From the NCBI RefSeq assembly GCF_010093535.1, contig NW_022985164.1, positions 400,142 to 464,141 on the forward strand: a stretch of DNA of 64,000 nt, given 5' to 3'. The notes under the pieces are model-generated. The model searched no databases. It saw only the letters and a program-made list of their open reading frames with translations, and had not been told where the DNA came from. Positions 34,747 to 45,489 of this stretch are shown piece by piece (the stretch's first letter is position 1; each line of letters opens with the position of its first letter). This DNA is from Lindgomyces ingoldianus. Its lineage: Eukaryota > Ascomycota > Dothideomycetes > Pleosporales > Lindgomycetaceae. Made by a program: the position numbers and the translations under genes.

Positions 34747-35845
34747 TCAGGCCCCGCCGTACTTTCTAATTAAGCTCTTCATGATGCCGACGGAGCCTGA
34801 CCTATACCCTCCCCCAAACAATGCATAATGGTTTAGATGGTGGTATCTGTAAGGTATTAGACTTTGGAGACATTGTATGAGAGGAATGACTCACAACTCA
34901 TACAATTTCACGCGATCCTCATACTCTTCCACAGGGTCCGTCTTTGGACAAAGCTGGTGGTATTCTTTTAGAAAGCCGCCCCCAAACCCTCCAAACATCT
35001 TCATAATCCCCAATTCAAACTCGCTGTGTGCATAGCAAGAGCTCGGATCATACACAACTTCTTCTGCATTTCCACCTTTTGTGCCAATGACGCCTACGCT
35101 AGCATTTCCGCTCCACAGATCACCGTGAACTACCACTGGTGTCACCCCATTTCCATTATTAAGATGACCGTCGCCAATAAGACGTGGCACAACCTTTGAT
35201 GCCGTTGTCTCTACAAGATTGTTCAATTCCTCGTCTTTGCCATTCAACTTTTCCGCGCGCCGGACAATAAATCGCAACCTGTGGTTTGCATAAAAATCTG
35301 CCCAGGAGCTGTTGTAGTCATTTTCCTGAGGCGTATCCCCACAGCACGTAGTCACCGGAAAGCCAAACATTGGTATATCATACCCCTCTGGTATTGGCGC
35401 TGGTGTGGTATGGAGTGTAGCAAGTTTCGAGGCCAAGGACGGTCCGGAGGACTTTGAGATGTAGCGGGATGTGAGGTTTAGGAAGTCGGTGACAAGAAAG
35501 AAAGTCGACGGCTGGGAGGAGAAATGGCCGTAGCCAAAGGGCTGCGGGCATAGCGAGGGTACGGCGTCATGGAGGGCGTTGAGGGAGACATGTTCGCCTG
35601 TGGTAAATGGTTTAGTAACGCCAGTCTCTTTATGTGCATTTTAGGCCATATATACCTTCGAACATGACTTCAGCATCCTTACCCCTCCCCGTCTTCATGA
35701 AGAAGCATCTCTCCGTCCCGTCACTAAGCTTCGAGGTTATCTTCGATGTCGACGCTGAGCTACAACCCCCGCCTCCAGATGAGGAAACTGAAGTGGTTTC
35801 GGGATCGAGATCGAGGAGCTTGATGACAGCAGGATCGAGCTTCAT
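34747..35845 (-). CDS. Fructosamine/ketosamine-3-kinase family protein
   Basis: Protein-repair kinase of the PF03881 family, which phosphorylates sugar adducts (ketosamines) on proteins so that they fall off. Minus-strand exons 35845-35656, 35597-34895 and 34846-34747 give 330 residues. Key segments: an N-lobe ending with the lysine strand (CFFMKTGRG) and EVMFEGE; the helix EHVSLNALHD; the catalytic loop VVHGDLWSGN; the metal-binding DPSSCYAHSEFELGIMKMFG; and the C-terminal YHHLNHYALFGGGYRSG found only after splicing the last 48-bp intron. All catalytic parts are present. The substrate could be glycated protein or, as in many microbial members, ribulosamines or erythrulosamines. Confidence 0.9.
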
Positions 35846-37615
35846 GGTGGATCGAATTGCGCTTTTGGTGAGGGTCTAAACCATGTAAATATGGTCATTG
35901 AGTTAATGGTGGGTGAGCTGGTGAGGTGTCATTCAGGGTTCATAACCATGACGTGCAAGGTGGCATGCAGCCTTCGCGGCTAAACCTTCCCTTCTCCCAA
36001 GCTTGATTCCGCCTCTCAGTTTCTCATTTTCTCATTTTCAGAGTTCAAGGTTGACAGCATGCATCGCCGGCGACACCAACATCCCCTATAATTGAATACA
36101 CTCTTTCATATGCATCATAGTGGTTATCATCTATGTTGACATCCATCCATTTTTACGCCTCGGCTGAATCTTAGGGTTTACTTAGAGAAAGTGGAGCTGG
36201 ATTTTTTGGATGCAGCTTGACTGACTAGACCTACATTCTTGGCAAGTTGCGCTGCGGAGGAACCTACGATTTGGCCGAAATGCGAGCACCTGAGTGGTCT
36301 CTTTTCTTGGCACCCTTGGAATGAATGCTTGCTTACATCAATAACAGTCAAGTTCCAGGATGTGGTTAACACCGCACCGGGCCAGTATCAACACAATCTT
36401 TGCAATCAACCCCTTAGACTCGCTAGGTACGTTAATGGGGAAAACAGATCTCCATTAGCAGGGTGCGGGAGAAGGACACAGAATCCTCGCTGAAGGACCG
36501 GTTTCAAATATTATGCCCACATTGTGAGCTCAAGGATTTGATCCCCATCAGAAAGCCACCTCGAGCACTTTGACTGGTCCCCGCCCAGGCCAAGACAGAT
36601 AATCCAAGTCGACTTGAACAGCTTTGTGGCAAGTCAGAGCTAGACAGAGTGTCGTAATCATGACAAGATCTCAACCCACGGAGGATAAAGAGTGTTAAGG
36701 CTTCGTACGATCCACCATCCAGACTTCGCTAGCTAAAAGCACCTAATGGGATACTGATGTCTTCGGATTGGCTAGGTTACCAAAAAGGCTAAAGTTTGGA
36801 TAGCTGGCTCTGATGTGGTGGGTTCAAAGATGGAGAAGTTGAAGGAGGAGGGGAAAGCGCAAGGCCAAGAGCAAAGGTAGGCGGGGGATTTATATATAGG
36901 GAACGTGTTCGGCTAGCTAGTAGACCGGACAAGCAAGCGGATAGATCGACCTTGTCAAAATGAAGTGTGCAATACACTGAACGATAGGCTAAACTTGCTC
37001 TTCTGGTAGGGGATTGATTGAGCGAAGCCACTGATATAGATCTTAACCTGTACAAATCACTGCAGAGATTTGTTACCGTTTATATACATGCTACCTCTTT
37101 TTCCTATGCCTTGCTGGATTTGGCTGTCCATTCCTTGTCTATTTAAGTTTAGTATGGACGCATCCGGCTAAGCTCAAACCAGTCGTGACAGACCTAAACA
37201 ACTTAAATATAAAAATCTGTAACTACATAACTATTACTAATGAAATGCTCTTTTAGCGATTTAAAGATTTATTTAGAATAAAGTAAATAATTACGCTTAC
37301 TAGTTTCTTTGTATTCCAGGATTCCTAATCATAAAATTATCCTGTCTTAGGAATTGGTTTACCACTAACCGCAATCCGAGAAACAATGAAAGAGAAATTA
37401 ATGTTAGCAGTGGGGTTATAAAAACATCAAGACAGATCAGGGAGAATTAGCAAGCAAGAAAGCATCCGCGACTCCCTTATTGTCTACAAGGTCTCAAGTA
37501 GAATCGTGTCATTGCCGGGTGAAATGGGGTCTAATCAAATGTTCAAATAGCAGCCAACAAATATGTCATTCATGTAGTATGCTGAAGTCACCGTTCACGA
37601 ATGTGAGTCCTAGTG
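35846..37615. other. Intergenic, 1.8 kb
   Basis: No supported gene. It contains the promoter of the kinase gene on the left and the 3' region of the RING gene on the right. A short AT-rich patch lies at about 37200-37300. The frames at 36178-36493 on both strands are not convincing. Confidence 0.4.
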
Positions 37616-40000
37616 TCATGCTGCCCTCCTAACATTTGTGCTCATCAATGTAATCTTCTTCGCTTTCTTTTTCTTCCCTCCGACTGGTTTCTTAGATGCC
37701 TCGCCCTCCCCCAGCGACATTGCCTGCACTTGCTCTATCATGTCTTCTTCCTGTAGTAAATCCTTCTCCCAACCTTGTAGCCACCCATCATCTGGAACGT
37801 CGTGCTCATGCGGCGTAATGATAGGGGATGTGGATGGAGCGATCGCTGCGGTGCCCCAGACTGTGCGGGGTGCGGACGGGCTGGTAGATGGCGACGCAAG
37901 AGACGCAAAGCCTTGACCGCGACGTGCAGGCCAAGGAGGTGATGTTGATGTAGTCTCTGCCCCACTCTCGCCTTCCGCTGACATTGTGTTCTCTGGAACG
38001 CTACTTGATGCAAGGGGTTGGAAGTCATCCGCTGTAAATTTATCCGAGACGCTGGGTCTCTTCCTCCGCGATGATGCCCACTGCGCACTCTCCTCTTTTT
38101 CAGCACGCATGCGGGCCTTTTCCTCTCTCGTCTCTTTATCTAGATTTCGTTTCCGCCTCTTTTCAATTTCCGGCTTGAAGCGCTCCAAGATCTCGGGTGC
38201 AACAGTATCTGTCCAGTCGCATTCCAAGAAATTAACCTCGCAGCCATATGGAAGATGTGCGAGATATTTGGTTCTCTTTCGTAGGTCGTCGTCGATGATA
38301 TGGCCAGTAGACACGCGCTCGACACGAGGCAGGATGGTTGAAGGGAACGAGGCGAATGTCCCAAATGAGGCCTTCAAAATGCGAATGTCTAGTGGTGAAA
38401 GATAGTAGTGCAATAGCGCCTGATAGAAGAAGTATTCGGATGGGGTGTGGTGATGATCGAATTGTTGCCGGTTGCGTATCTCCACGAGAGTCGACCCAAT
38501 GGCTCCCTGGTTTGCCCTTAAGGACTGCGAAGTGATAGAGAGTTTTCTGGAGCTTGGGTTCACTCCATTTGGAGTTTCTGACGAGCCAGGTGCAGCAGTC
38601 TCGTCTGCCTCTAGAGCCAGGATGGGAGGCTTCGATGAGACGCTCTGGCCAGATTTCAAGGCGTTCTGGACCAGGTACATCTCTGGGGTGTGCTCGGCGT
38701 CCTCATGGAAAACGATTGGAGCCTTCTTCGGCTTCGGTTCGGCAGGCTTGGTTGGCATCTCGGGCGGATTGCCGATGCCTTGGACTTTCTCTTTAGCATC
38801 GTGAATTGCCCGAACAGCCTTCCGAACCCACTCTACATTGTCTTCTCCAAACATGAGTTCATCTTCCTTCTCTTGTCTCTCCAGCTCCTGAATCTCGGTG
38901 TCGAATTGATCGATCATGTAGTCCTCCCCTCCTCGGATAACTCGAGCGTAATCCATAACTTCAGCGGCATAGTGCCATGGAATATCCTCATCTTTATCAA
39001 GGGCATCAGCCCCATCTCGGGGCAGCGCCAGCGTACTTCCAGCTGACCTCATGACTAGGCGAAGGACTACGTCGCCGCCTTCTCGGGGAGGTGGCCCTTC
39101 TTGGCCAGTATACCAACGCACCGGCCTAGTCTCCGAAATGTAGATAAGATCCCAACAGAGGGGGCATTTCTTCGAGCGGGCCTTCTTCTCTGGCAATTTC
39201 CCGTCCTCTTCTGAGTGCATATAGCGGATGAGACATGGTAGACAGAATATGTGGCCGCACTTTGCCATCCTCGGAGCTACCGGCGTTCCTAGGCAGATAG
39301 GGCATGAGGAATCCTGCGACTGAGAAGACACCAATATTTGCAGGACAGTATTCCAGTCCAGATGAATATCGGCGTCAGCGCTCTGAGCGCGGTAGTCGCC
39401 ACGGGGATCCACGATGAATCGATAGTTGGCATGAACGTATCTTGAAGAATGTTAGCTCTAGAGACTGCAGGGCAAGATATGCTACTTTGCGCACCTTGCC
39501 TTGTCACCGGCATGATAGCCGGACCCCAGACCCCAGGCCGGATTCCGCCGGTAGTTCCTTCCATATCCGTGCGAGTGGTGGGGATGGTAGTTCTGGGGAC
39601 GTGGAGGGAGACTGAAGTTCATGAGGTGGGTGATGGACGTTTGCCCCTTCCTGCTGTTGAACGAACGCATGGCGAGCTACAACGGATCACATCAGTTGGA
39701 CATTTCATGGTGGTGAGCGAGGCGAACGCGTGCGAGACTCACAGACTCTGCGATTGCATCGTCATCCGCCTGGCGGAAGCGCTTTGAGCCCTTGTGCTGC
39801 TTCTTTGAGTGCTGGGTGTTCCGTGGCGTTGGTGATGCGCGAGAGGTCGCCCCCGCTCCGAAACTGCTGCCCCCACTTCGCCGTTGCCCGTAATTGTCGC
39901 CAGTCGCGATGGGGCCTGCCTGGGTCTGCGCAGGAGAGAGCTGGCCGGAAGGTGCAACTGCTTTGGAGGAAATCGAGACGGGCGGCGGGTTCGAAGACAT
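37616..40000 (-). CDS. mag2: RING E3 ubiquitin ligase, RNF10/Mag2 family
   Basis: Cytosolic E3 ligase. Minus-strand exons 40000-39743, 39676-39495 and 39440-37616 give 754 residues, in phase. The disordered N-terminus (SSNPPPVSISSK, then a SKKQHKGSKRFR basic patch) leads to LMNFSLPPRP and YVHANYRFIVDPRGDY, both typical of the family. The C3HC4 RING has C193, C196, C208, H210, C213, C216, C239 and C242 (CPICLGTPVAPRMAKCGHIF and KKCPLCWDLI). The region EYFFYQALLHYYLSPLDIRI, RKRTKYLAHLPYGCEVNFLE and the long charged helix EKRRKRNLDKETREEKARM match human RNF10. Human RNF10 and yeast Mag2 ubiquitinate small-subunit ribosomal proteins (uS3, and uS5 for RNF10) on stalled ribosomes. The gene is divergent from a USP10/Ubp3 deubiquitinase gene. 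Confidence 0.92.
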
Positions 40001-40937
40001 GGCGATGCCCACCAGCAGAGGCTCGCGATGACGACGGATGACAGCTGCAACTCGGGGTGACAGATGCTCGCGGACTGGAACGACGGGTAGCAGAAAGGAG
40101 GAGGGGGGGGCAGGAAGTGAAAGAGAAAATGGCAGGATACAAGGGAGGTATGTGGAAAGCGAATTGATTGCTGGCAGAGGTGTTTGGGTCCCCCCAGAGC
40201 GGGTGATGGACTTGGGGGAGGAGTCAGAGCCCTAGCCACTGGCTGGAGATCACGGGCTTTAGGAGTAGTAGTCACGTGAGGGGTACCAAGCCCGAGTTAT
40301 GTCGATTATTTTCGGACCAGGTCGCAAGCTCGGCTTGTGCGCCTTTATCCATTGTCTCTCCCCCACAACAGCACTCGGTGCCTTCTGCGTAGTTCCTCCA
40401 CTGGACTGCATCACCTTGGTCGCGTCGCCCCCAGCTGCGCGAGGTGGACGCCGGAGAACAAGCGCACGCACAGGCCAGGTTCCAGCTTAGAGAGCCGCTT
40501 GAACATTCGAACTCCTTCCATTACCTCAGGCCCCGGACCGCAGCCCCCATTCACTCCTCCTCTCTCCCCTCCATTCCCCAATCCATTGCGCCGGGCAGCT
40601 CTCACTGCTCCGCAATGTCGTGCTGATAGAATGCGTCCCCTCCCCGCCTTGCCTGCCCTCCTTCTACCTGTAACCCCGACCGTGGTTCTCCTCGCCGCGC
40701 GACCTGTCCAACCCCAGCAATAATTCTTAAGCCGACCGCGACTGCCTCCGCGCCGCACCCTCAACCATCGCCCCTTCCCCCATCGCACGCTGCTTTGTAC
40801 CGTCGCCGTGGCACTCGACGAACCTCACTTCGGTCCTTTCCCCCCTTGGCCCCCCCCCCCCCGGTTGCCTCACAAGTTGGTCGCTCGGTCGCTCTGGCCA
40901 GCGCTGACTGTGAAGGCAACATCGACGCTGGTCGGTC
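40001..40937. promoter_or_regulatory. Divergent promoter region between E3 and deubiquitinase genes
   Basis: 937 bp separate the two start codons. A perfect palindrome CACGTG lies at 40273-40278 inside TCACGTGA, a typical site for basic helix-loop-helix factors. The right half is very C-rich, including a C run at 40852-40862, and resembles a long leader of the deubiquitinase transcript. No other gene is recognisable, although many GC-rich frames are open by composition. Confidence 0.6.
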
Positions 40938-43715
40938 ATGATGCCCGCCCCTCACGTACCGCCTGCCGTCCCCATGCATCAGGTAAGGAGGCAGCCTGAG
41001 TACCACTACCATATGCCACCGCAGACAAACTCGCCGGTACCGCACAACCCCTACACTCAATACCACCACCATCCCCAACACTATGGCGCTCCCCACTCAT
41101 CGCCTTACCCCCAGCAATGGTACCCCTATCCCCAGCCCCAGCACCAGTATCCGATGCCTCCCCGCCAGTACCCGCCTCATGGTTCCCCAGTAGTCGTCTC
41201 TTCGCACCCCCACATGGCGCCAATACCCCCAGTCAGTCGCCAGCTCGGTCAAACCCCCCCAATTGCTCATTCAAGGACGCCTCCCGCACCGCGCAACATG
41301 ACGCCACTGCCGACTCCCTCGACTCCTTCCGTGACTTCGCAAACTCATGTCTCTTCTCCAACCCCCCCCACGAACATGAGCACGCCGACTCCGCCTCCCA
41401 CAACGCCCGCAAGACCACCCTTCACTGCACCCCCACCTCCTCCTCCTCCGCCGCCGCCCACACACCGCATGCCCTACTACCCTGACCTCCCTTGGCTCTC
41501 TGTACCTGATGTCGAATTCCCTCCCAGAGCGTCACAGAAGAAGCGGCGGAGAAAGATCCCTGTACCTTCCACAGAAGAAGGACTGGCATTCCCTACGCGT
41601 GAAGCCGCGGTGGAGGAGGAGCCGGAGAAGACCCCGACAGAAGCTCCCGAAGATTCCCAGGCGGACGAGTCTCAGGCCTCGACTGCTCCCGCTGCTTCAG
41701 AAATCGAAACCCCGTCGACTTCACACCCACCATCTGAGGCCGATTCGACGCACCCGACCACGCCATCTTCATCCATGCCACCTGCTTCTGCCCGGCCTCT
41801 GGCGGTGAATCACACTCGAACCGCTACCAAGCCTGCTGTGCCTCTGATCCCGATCAAGCCTGTGAAACCCGTGAGCGCCACATCCACCACCCAGAAATCG
41901 GCCACAGACAAGGAAGAAGTTAAGAAAGCCGAGGAAGCCCCAAGCTCCACTACCGAGCCTAGCGGTAGTACTGAGAACACACCAAAGGCATCACCTCCCC
42001 CTAAGCCGGCACCGAAGTCTTGGGCAGAGCTTCTGCGGCCAAAGGCACCCGCTCCCGCCGCCCAAACCCCATCAATTCCGAACGGAGTCGTCGCTGTAAA
42101 TGGCTCCTCTGTACCCAAGAGCAACTCTCTTGCCGATGTCCTTTCTTCATTCTCGGTAGACTCTGATAAAAAGATTTCTTTTCTTGAGCCCCGTGGCCTT
42201 GTAAATTCGGGCAATTTGTGTTATATGAATTCTGTAAGTGTACTCTATCCTCCTTACAATCCCCACTGACGGTTTCCAGATTCTTCAAGTTCTTGTTTTC
42301 TGTGTGCCCTTCTACGACTTCTTGGATCAGGTTGCGAAGCGCGCTGTGCATAGTTTCAAAACCGAGACACCTCTTGTCGACGCCATGTCAGTTCCCTCGA
42401 TCAAGTTAAATTCACAGCGACTGACACCATATCAGGATTCTATTCATGCACGACTTCAAAGTCATTGACTCGCACCCCTCCGTGGAGACACTTCGTATGC
42501 GCTTGAAGGACACCGAGTTAGAGCAATATGGCGACCCGTTGACTCCCGAATATGTATATGATGTTATAAAGCGACTCCCTCGCTTCGACAACATGAAGGT
42601 ACCGCAAAATCCCGCTCCAAAATCCATTAAATCGAGCTAACCAATTCTAGCGAGGACAACAAGAGGATGCTGAAGAATTTTTGGGTTTCCTGCTTGCTGG
42701 CCTTCACGACGAGTGTGCGCATGTGATCAAGAGTGGGACGTTGGGCAACGGACCCCACAGCACCACATCGCCAAAGAGCGAGCACTCCGGTTCTGTTGAT
42801 GGCGGTTGGCTTGAAGTTGGCCCCAAGCAAAAGCCTTCGGTCACGCAGTCTTCTGGTGCTATCGAGATCGAGACCCCAGTGACAAAGATTTTTGGAGGAA
42901 AGATTCGATCCGAATACCGCAAACCGGGCGAGAAGCCCTCAGTCACCCTGGAACCATACCAACCTCTTCAGTTGGATATTGGATCCCCTACCATTCACAA
43001 CATCACGGATGCTCTGAAAGGCTTGACTCATTTGGAAACTCTTGATGCTACAACACGCGGTGCACGTGCCTCGACTAAGCAGATGTTCATCGAGACACTG
43101 CCGCCTGTTCTTATTCTCCACCTCAAGCGCTTCCACTACGATGCCAGCGGTGCTCAGAAGATTTGGAAGAAGATTGGATATCCATTGGAGTTGGAGATTC
43201 CGAAAGATGTTTTCCCTCCACACAAGCGAGGAAACTTCAACGTACGCGGTGGTGCTCCTCGCTATAGGCTCACTGCGGTCGTCTATCATCATGGCAAGAA
43301 CGCAAGCGGTGGCCATTATACTGTCGACCTTCGTCGCCAAGAGGGTCGGGAATGGATCCGGATGGACGACACCGTCATCCGACGTATTCGTGCAGAGGAC
43401 GTTGCTGAGGGCGGTGCTGAAGAGGATCCAAAGGTTTTAGCTGCCGCGCTCGAGCAGCACAAGAGAGATTCTAGTCGGAGCCGCAACTTCTTTGAGCAAG
43501 GCGGCTTGGGTGAAGAGGGGGAGAAGGCGGAGGAAGGTGGGTGGAGTCAGGTCAACGGCGTCGACAAGAAGGATACTGGTCCCAAAAAGTGGAGTGGGGT
43601 CGTCAATGGAACAGTGACTCCAAGCACCACGGGTAAGAGGACTCCGCTTCCAAAGGAGAGCGTCAGGGATAATAAGGTGGCATATATCTTGTTCTACCAG
43701 AAGATCGAGGCCTAA
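40938..43715 (+). CDS. ubp3: Ubiquitin-specific protease, USP10/Ubp3 family
   Basis: Deubiquitinase; yeast Ubp3 works with Bre5 and human USP10 with G3BP. Exons 40938-42233, 42280-42386, 42436-42598 and 42651-43715 give 876 residues. The first 400 residues are disordered and rich in Pro, His, Gln and Tyr, with a polyproline run near residue 170. The catalytic Cys box is EPRGLVNSGNLCYMNS, with the nucleophile near Cys428, followed by ILQVLVFCVPFYDFLDQ and TPLVDAMILFMHDF. The QQEDAEEFLGFLL segment, TLPPVLILHLKRFHYD, and the His box NASGGHYTVDLRR (His near 744) with WIRMDD complete the fold. The C-terminus ends VAYILFYQKIE as in USP10. The catalytic residues are intact. Its head-to-head partner is an RNF10/Mag2 E3. 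Confidence 0.92.
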
Positions 43716-44214
43716 AGTGACTCGACGGCTGGAGGAACCTGGCGGCCAAAAGACTTGGGAGGGAGACAGGAATTCATGACGTCGCCTCTCCTACAAAGGA
43801 GAGGCGGCACAAAAGTTTTGCTTCATCACCTCGGCACTTGCAGCCCCTACGGGCTGGGACGGTAGAAAGGATACGACGGATTTTGCATGCATGGCATGGC
43901 TTTGACGACAAGGCAAGCAAACAGCACAGCTGGGAATCAAGCAGGCAAGGCAAAGCGAGATGATACCTTATCACCGGGTTGTATCATCGCATCCATGTAG
44001 GATGAGTGAGGATAATGAGATGATAGTAGCCCTTTACCCTTCACATCTTATAAGTTTTTGATTGATACCTGTATATAATTTTAGCTGCAGGAGCCGAGTG
44101 TGTACCATTTTAGTAGGATAGGGGATGTGTGGACTGCTGATTCATCCATTTGACCCATACTGGGGTGCCTACGCGGACGATACCTCAAACGCTCTTATCT
44201 GTAATCAGATATAT
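43716..44214. other. Convergent 3' region
   Basis: About 500 bp between the deubiquitinase stop and the end of the dienelactone hydrolase gene on the other strand. No gene is recognised; it should contain both polyadenylation regions. A short inverted repeat (GTCGCCTCTCCT / AGGAGAGGCGGC near 43781-43808) could form a hairpin in the transcript. Confidence 0.4.
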
Positions 44215-45489
44215 CTAGCAAACATCCTCAACCTCGACCTCCTCTCCGCTTCGTGGCCCAAGGTCAGAACGAAGTGTCCGGTTAAACACCTCCTTCAGCA
44301 TCTCAAAACAGATCCCCGCAATCGCTGGATCGTACCGTCCTTTACTAAGCTCATCGCGTATGAAAGCATCTGTATCTAAATCAGCAAGCCAATTCCCTAA
44401 ATTCTTTCCATCTCACAGCGCCCCAACTCCCAAACATCCATTCAAGATCTCTCTCCAAGAGGGTAGATGAAATACTCACGCTGAGCCCACGCTACCTCAT
44501 AAAAACTAAACGTCACACCGGCCTCATGCAACGTTTTCCTTATCAAATCCCGACCCGCAGGGGGCACATGGTTATCCATTTTCCCAAAAATCATAACCAG
44601 CTCCGCTTTAATCTCCGCTGCGCGAGCAAGACTATCGTCGTTCTTCCCCGCTCCAAGGCTCTTACTATGGATATCCGTTGCAAAGTAACATACCGCAGCC
44701 GAAACGCGGGAGTCCAGTGCGCAGCGGTACGCCAGGTGGCCGCCGAGACACATGCCTGTTGCACCGATGCGGCCGGTGCAGGTGGAGAGAGAGAGGAGGA
44801 GGTCGATGGAGAGGGTAGCGTCTTCGTCGTAGGCGGTAACAGTTTTGGTGATCTTCCATTCGTTGCCAGCGTCGGTGCCTGGGCCGTCGTAGGCGAGGGG
44901 GGCAGGACCTGTGAATTCGTGGTAGGAGGAAGGGGCTGCGACAATGTAGCCCTGAGCGCAGATTTGGCGGGCGAAACGGGATACGGGTCCGGTTACTGTA
45001 GGGAGTTAGGAGGGCTGGAGATGAGATTGAGGGGTGGAGGTTGAGGAGTGAGTTGAAGCTATGGGGATTGTGGATTGGATGAGTTAGGAGTGTGGGTGTT
45101 GTGATTGATGCATGCTCTAAGCTAAGTTGGTGTGGAGATAATGCGAGTGCAGACAAGCATGTTACAATATTGGAAGACAGCAAACATGCCATCAGGGTGG
45201 GATTGCGAAAATGGAAGAGAACAGGCGGTATATTTCAAAACTTGAGAAATCAGGGGAATATAGAACCAGCGATACAAGAAAATTAGAAATGTAGCCACCT
45301 TGATATATCTCACTGAAAACAACAACTCCGGGGAATTTTGCTTTTGGATAATTCGGAATAGACGGATGGAAGAGAAATATTCCTATACATTCAATGAGTG
45401 AATGCCCCAAAACTTGATTTAGGAAATTAAATACTCATATCCCCTCCTGCCTGCGTGGACACATCTTTGTGCGACTCCTGAATGAGCAT
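44215..45489 (-). CDS. Dienelactone hydrolase family protein
   Basis: Alpha/beta hydrolase of the PF01738 family, 271 residues. Minus-strand exons 45489-45435, 45382-45299, 44995-44480 and 44375-44215 are all in phase. The start MLIQESHKDVSTQAGGDM joins to RIFLFHPSIPNYPKAKFPGV, with VVVFSEIYQ following. The nucleophile elbow is IGATGMCLGGHLAY, with cysteine in the GxCxGG motif; the acid and histidine are expected in MIFGKMDNHVPP and in the segment spliced as WAQHTDAFIRDELSKGRYDP. The second intron is about 303 bp, far longer than others in the window, and the third is 104 bp. Substrate unknown; fungal members act on lactones of aromatic breakdown or other small esters. The N-terminal exon assignment rests on family resemblance. 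Confidence 0.83.

Noticed and set aside
40259..41485. Many long ORFs in all frames around the deubiquitinase leader and N-terminus
   Set aside because: High GC and C-rich composition removes stop codons; only the frame starting at 40938 continues into the conserved protease.
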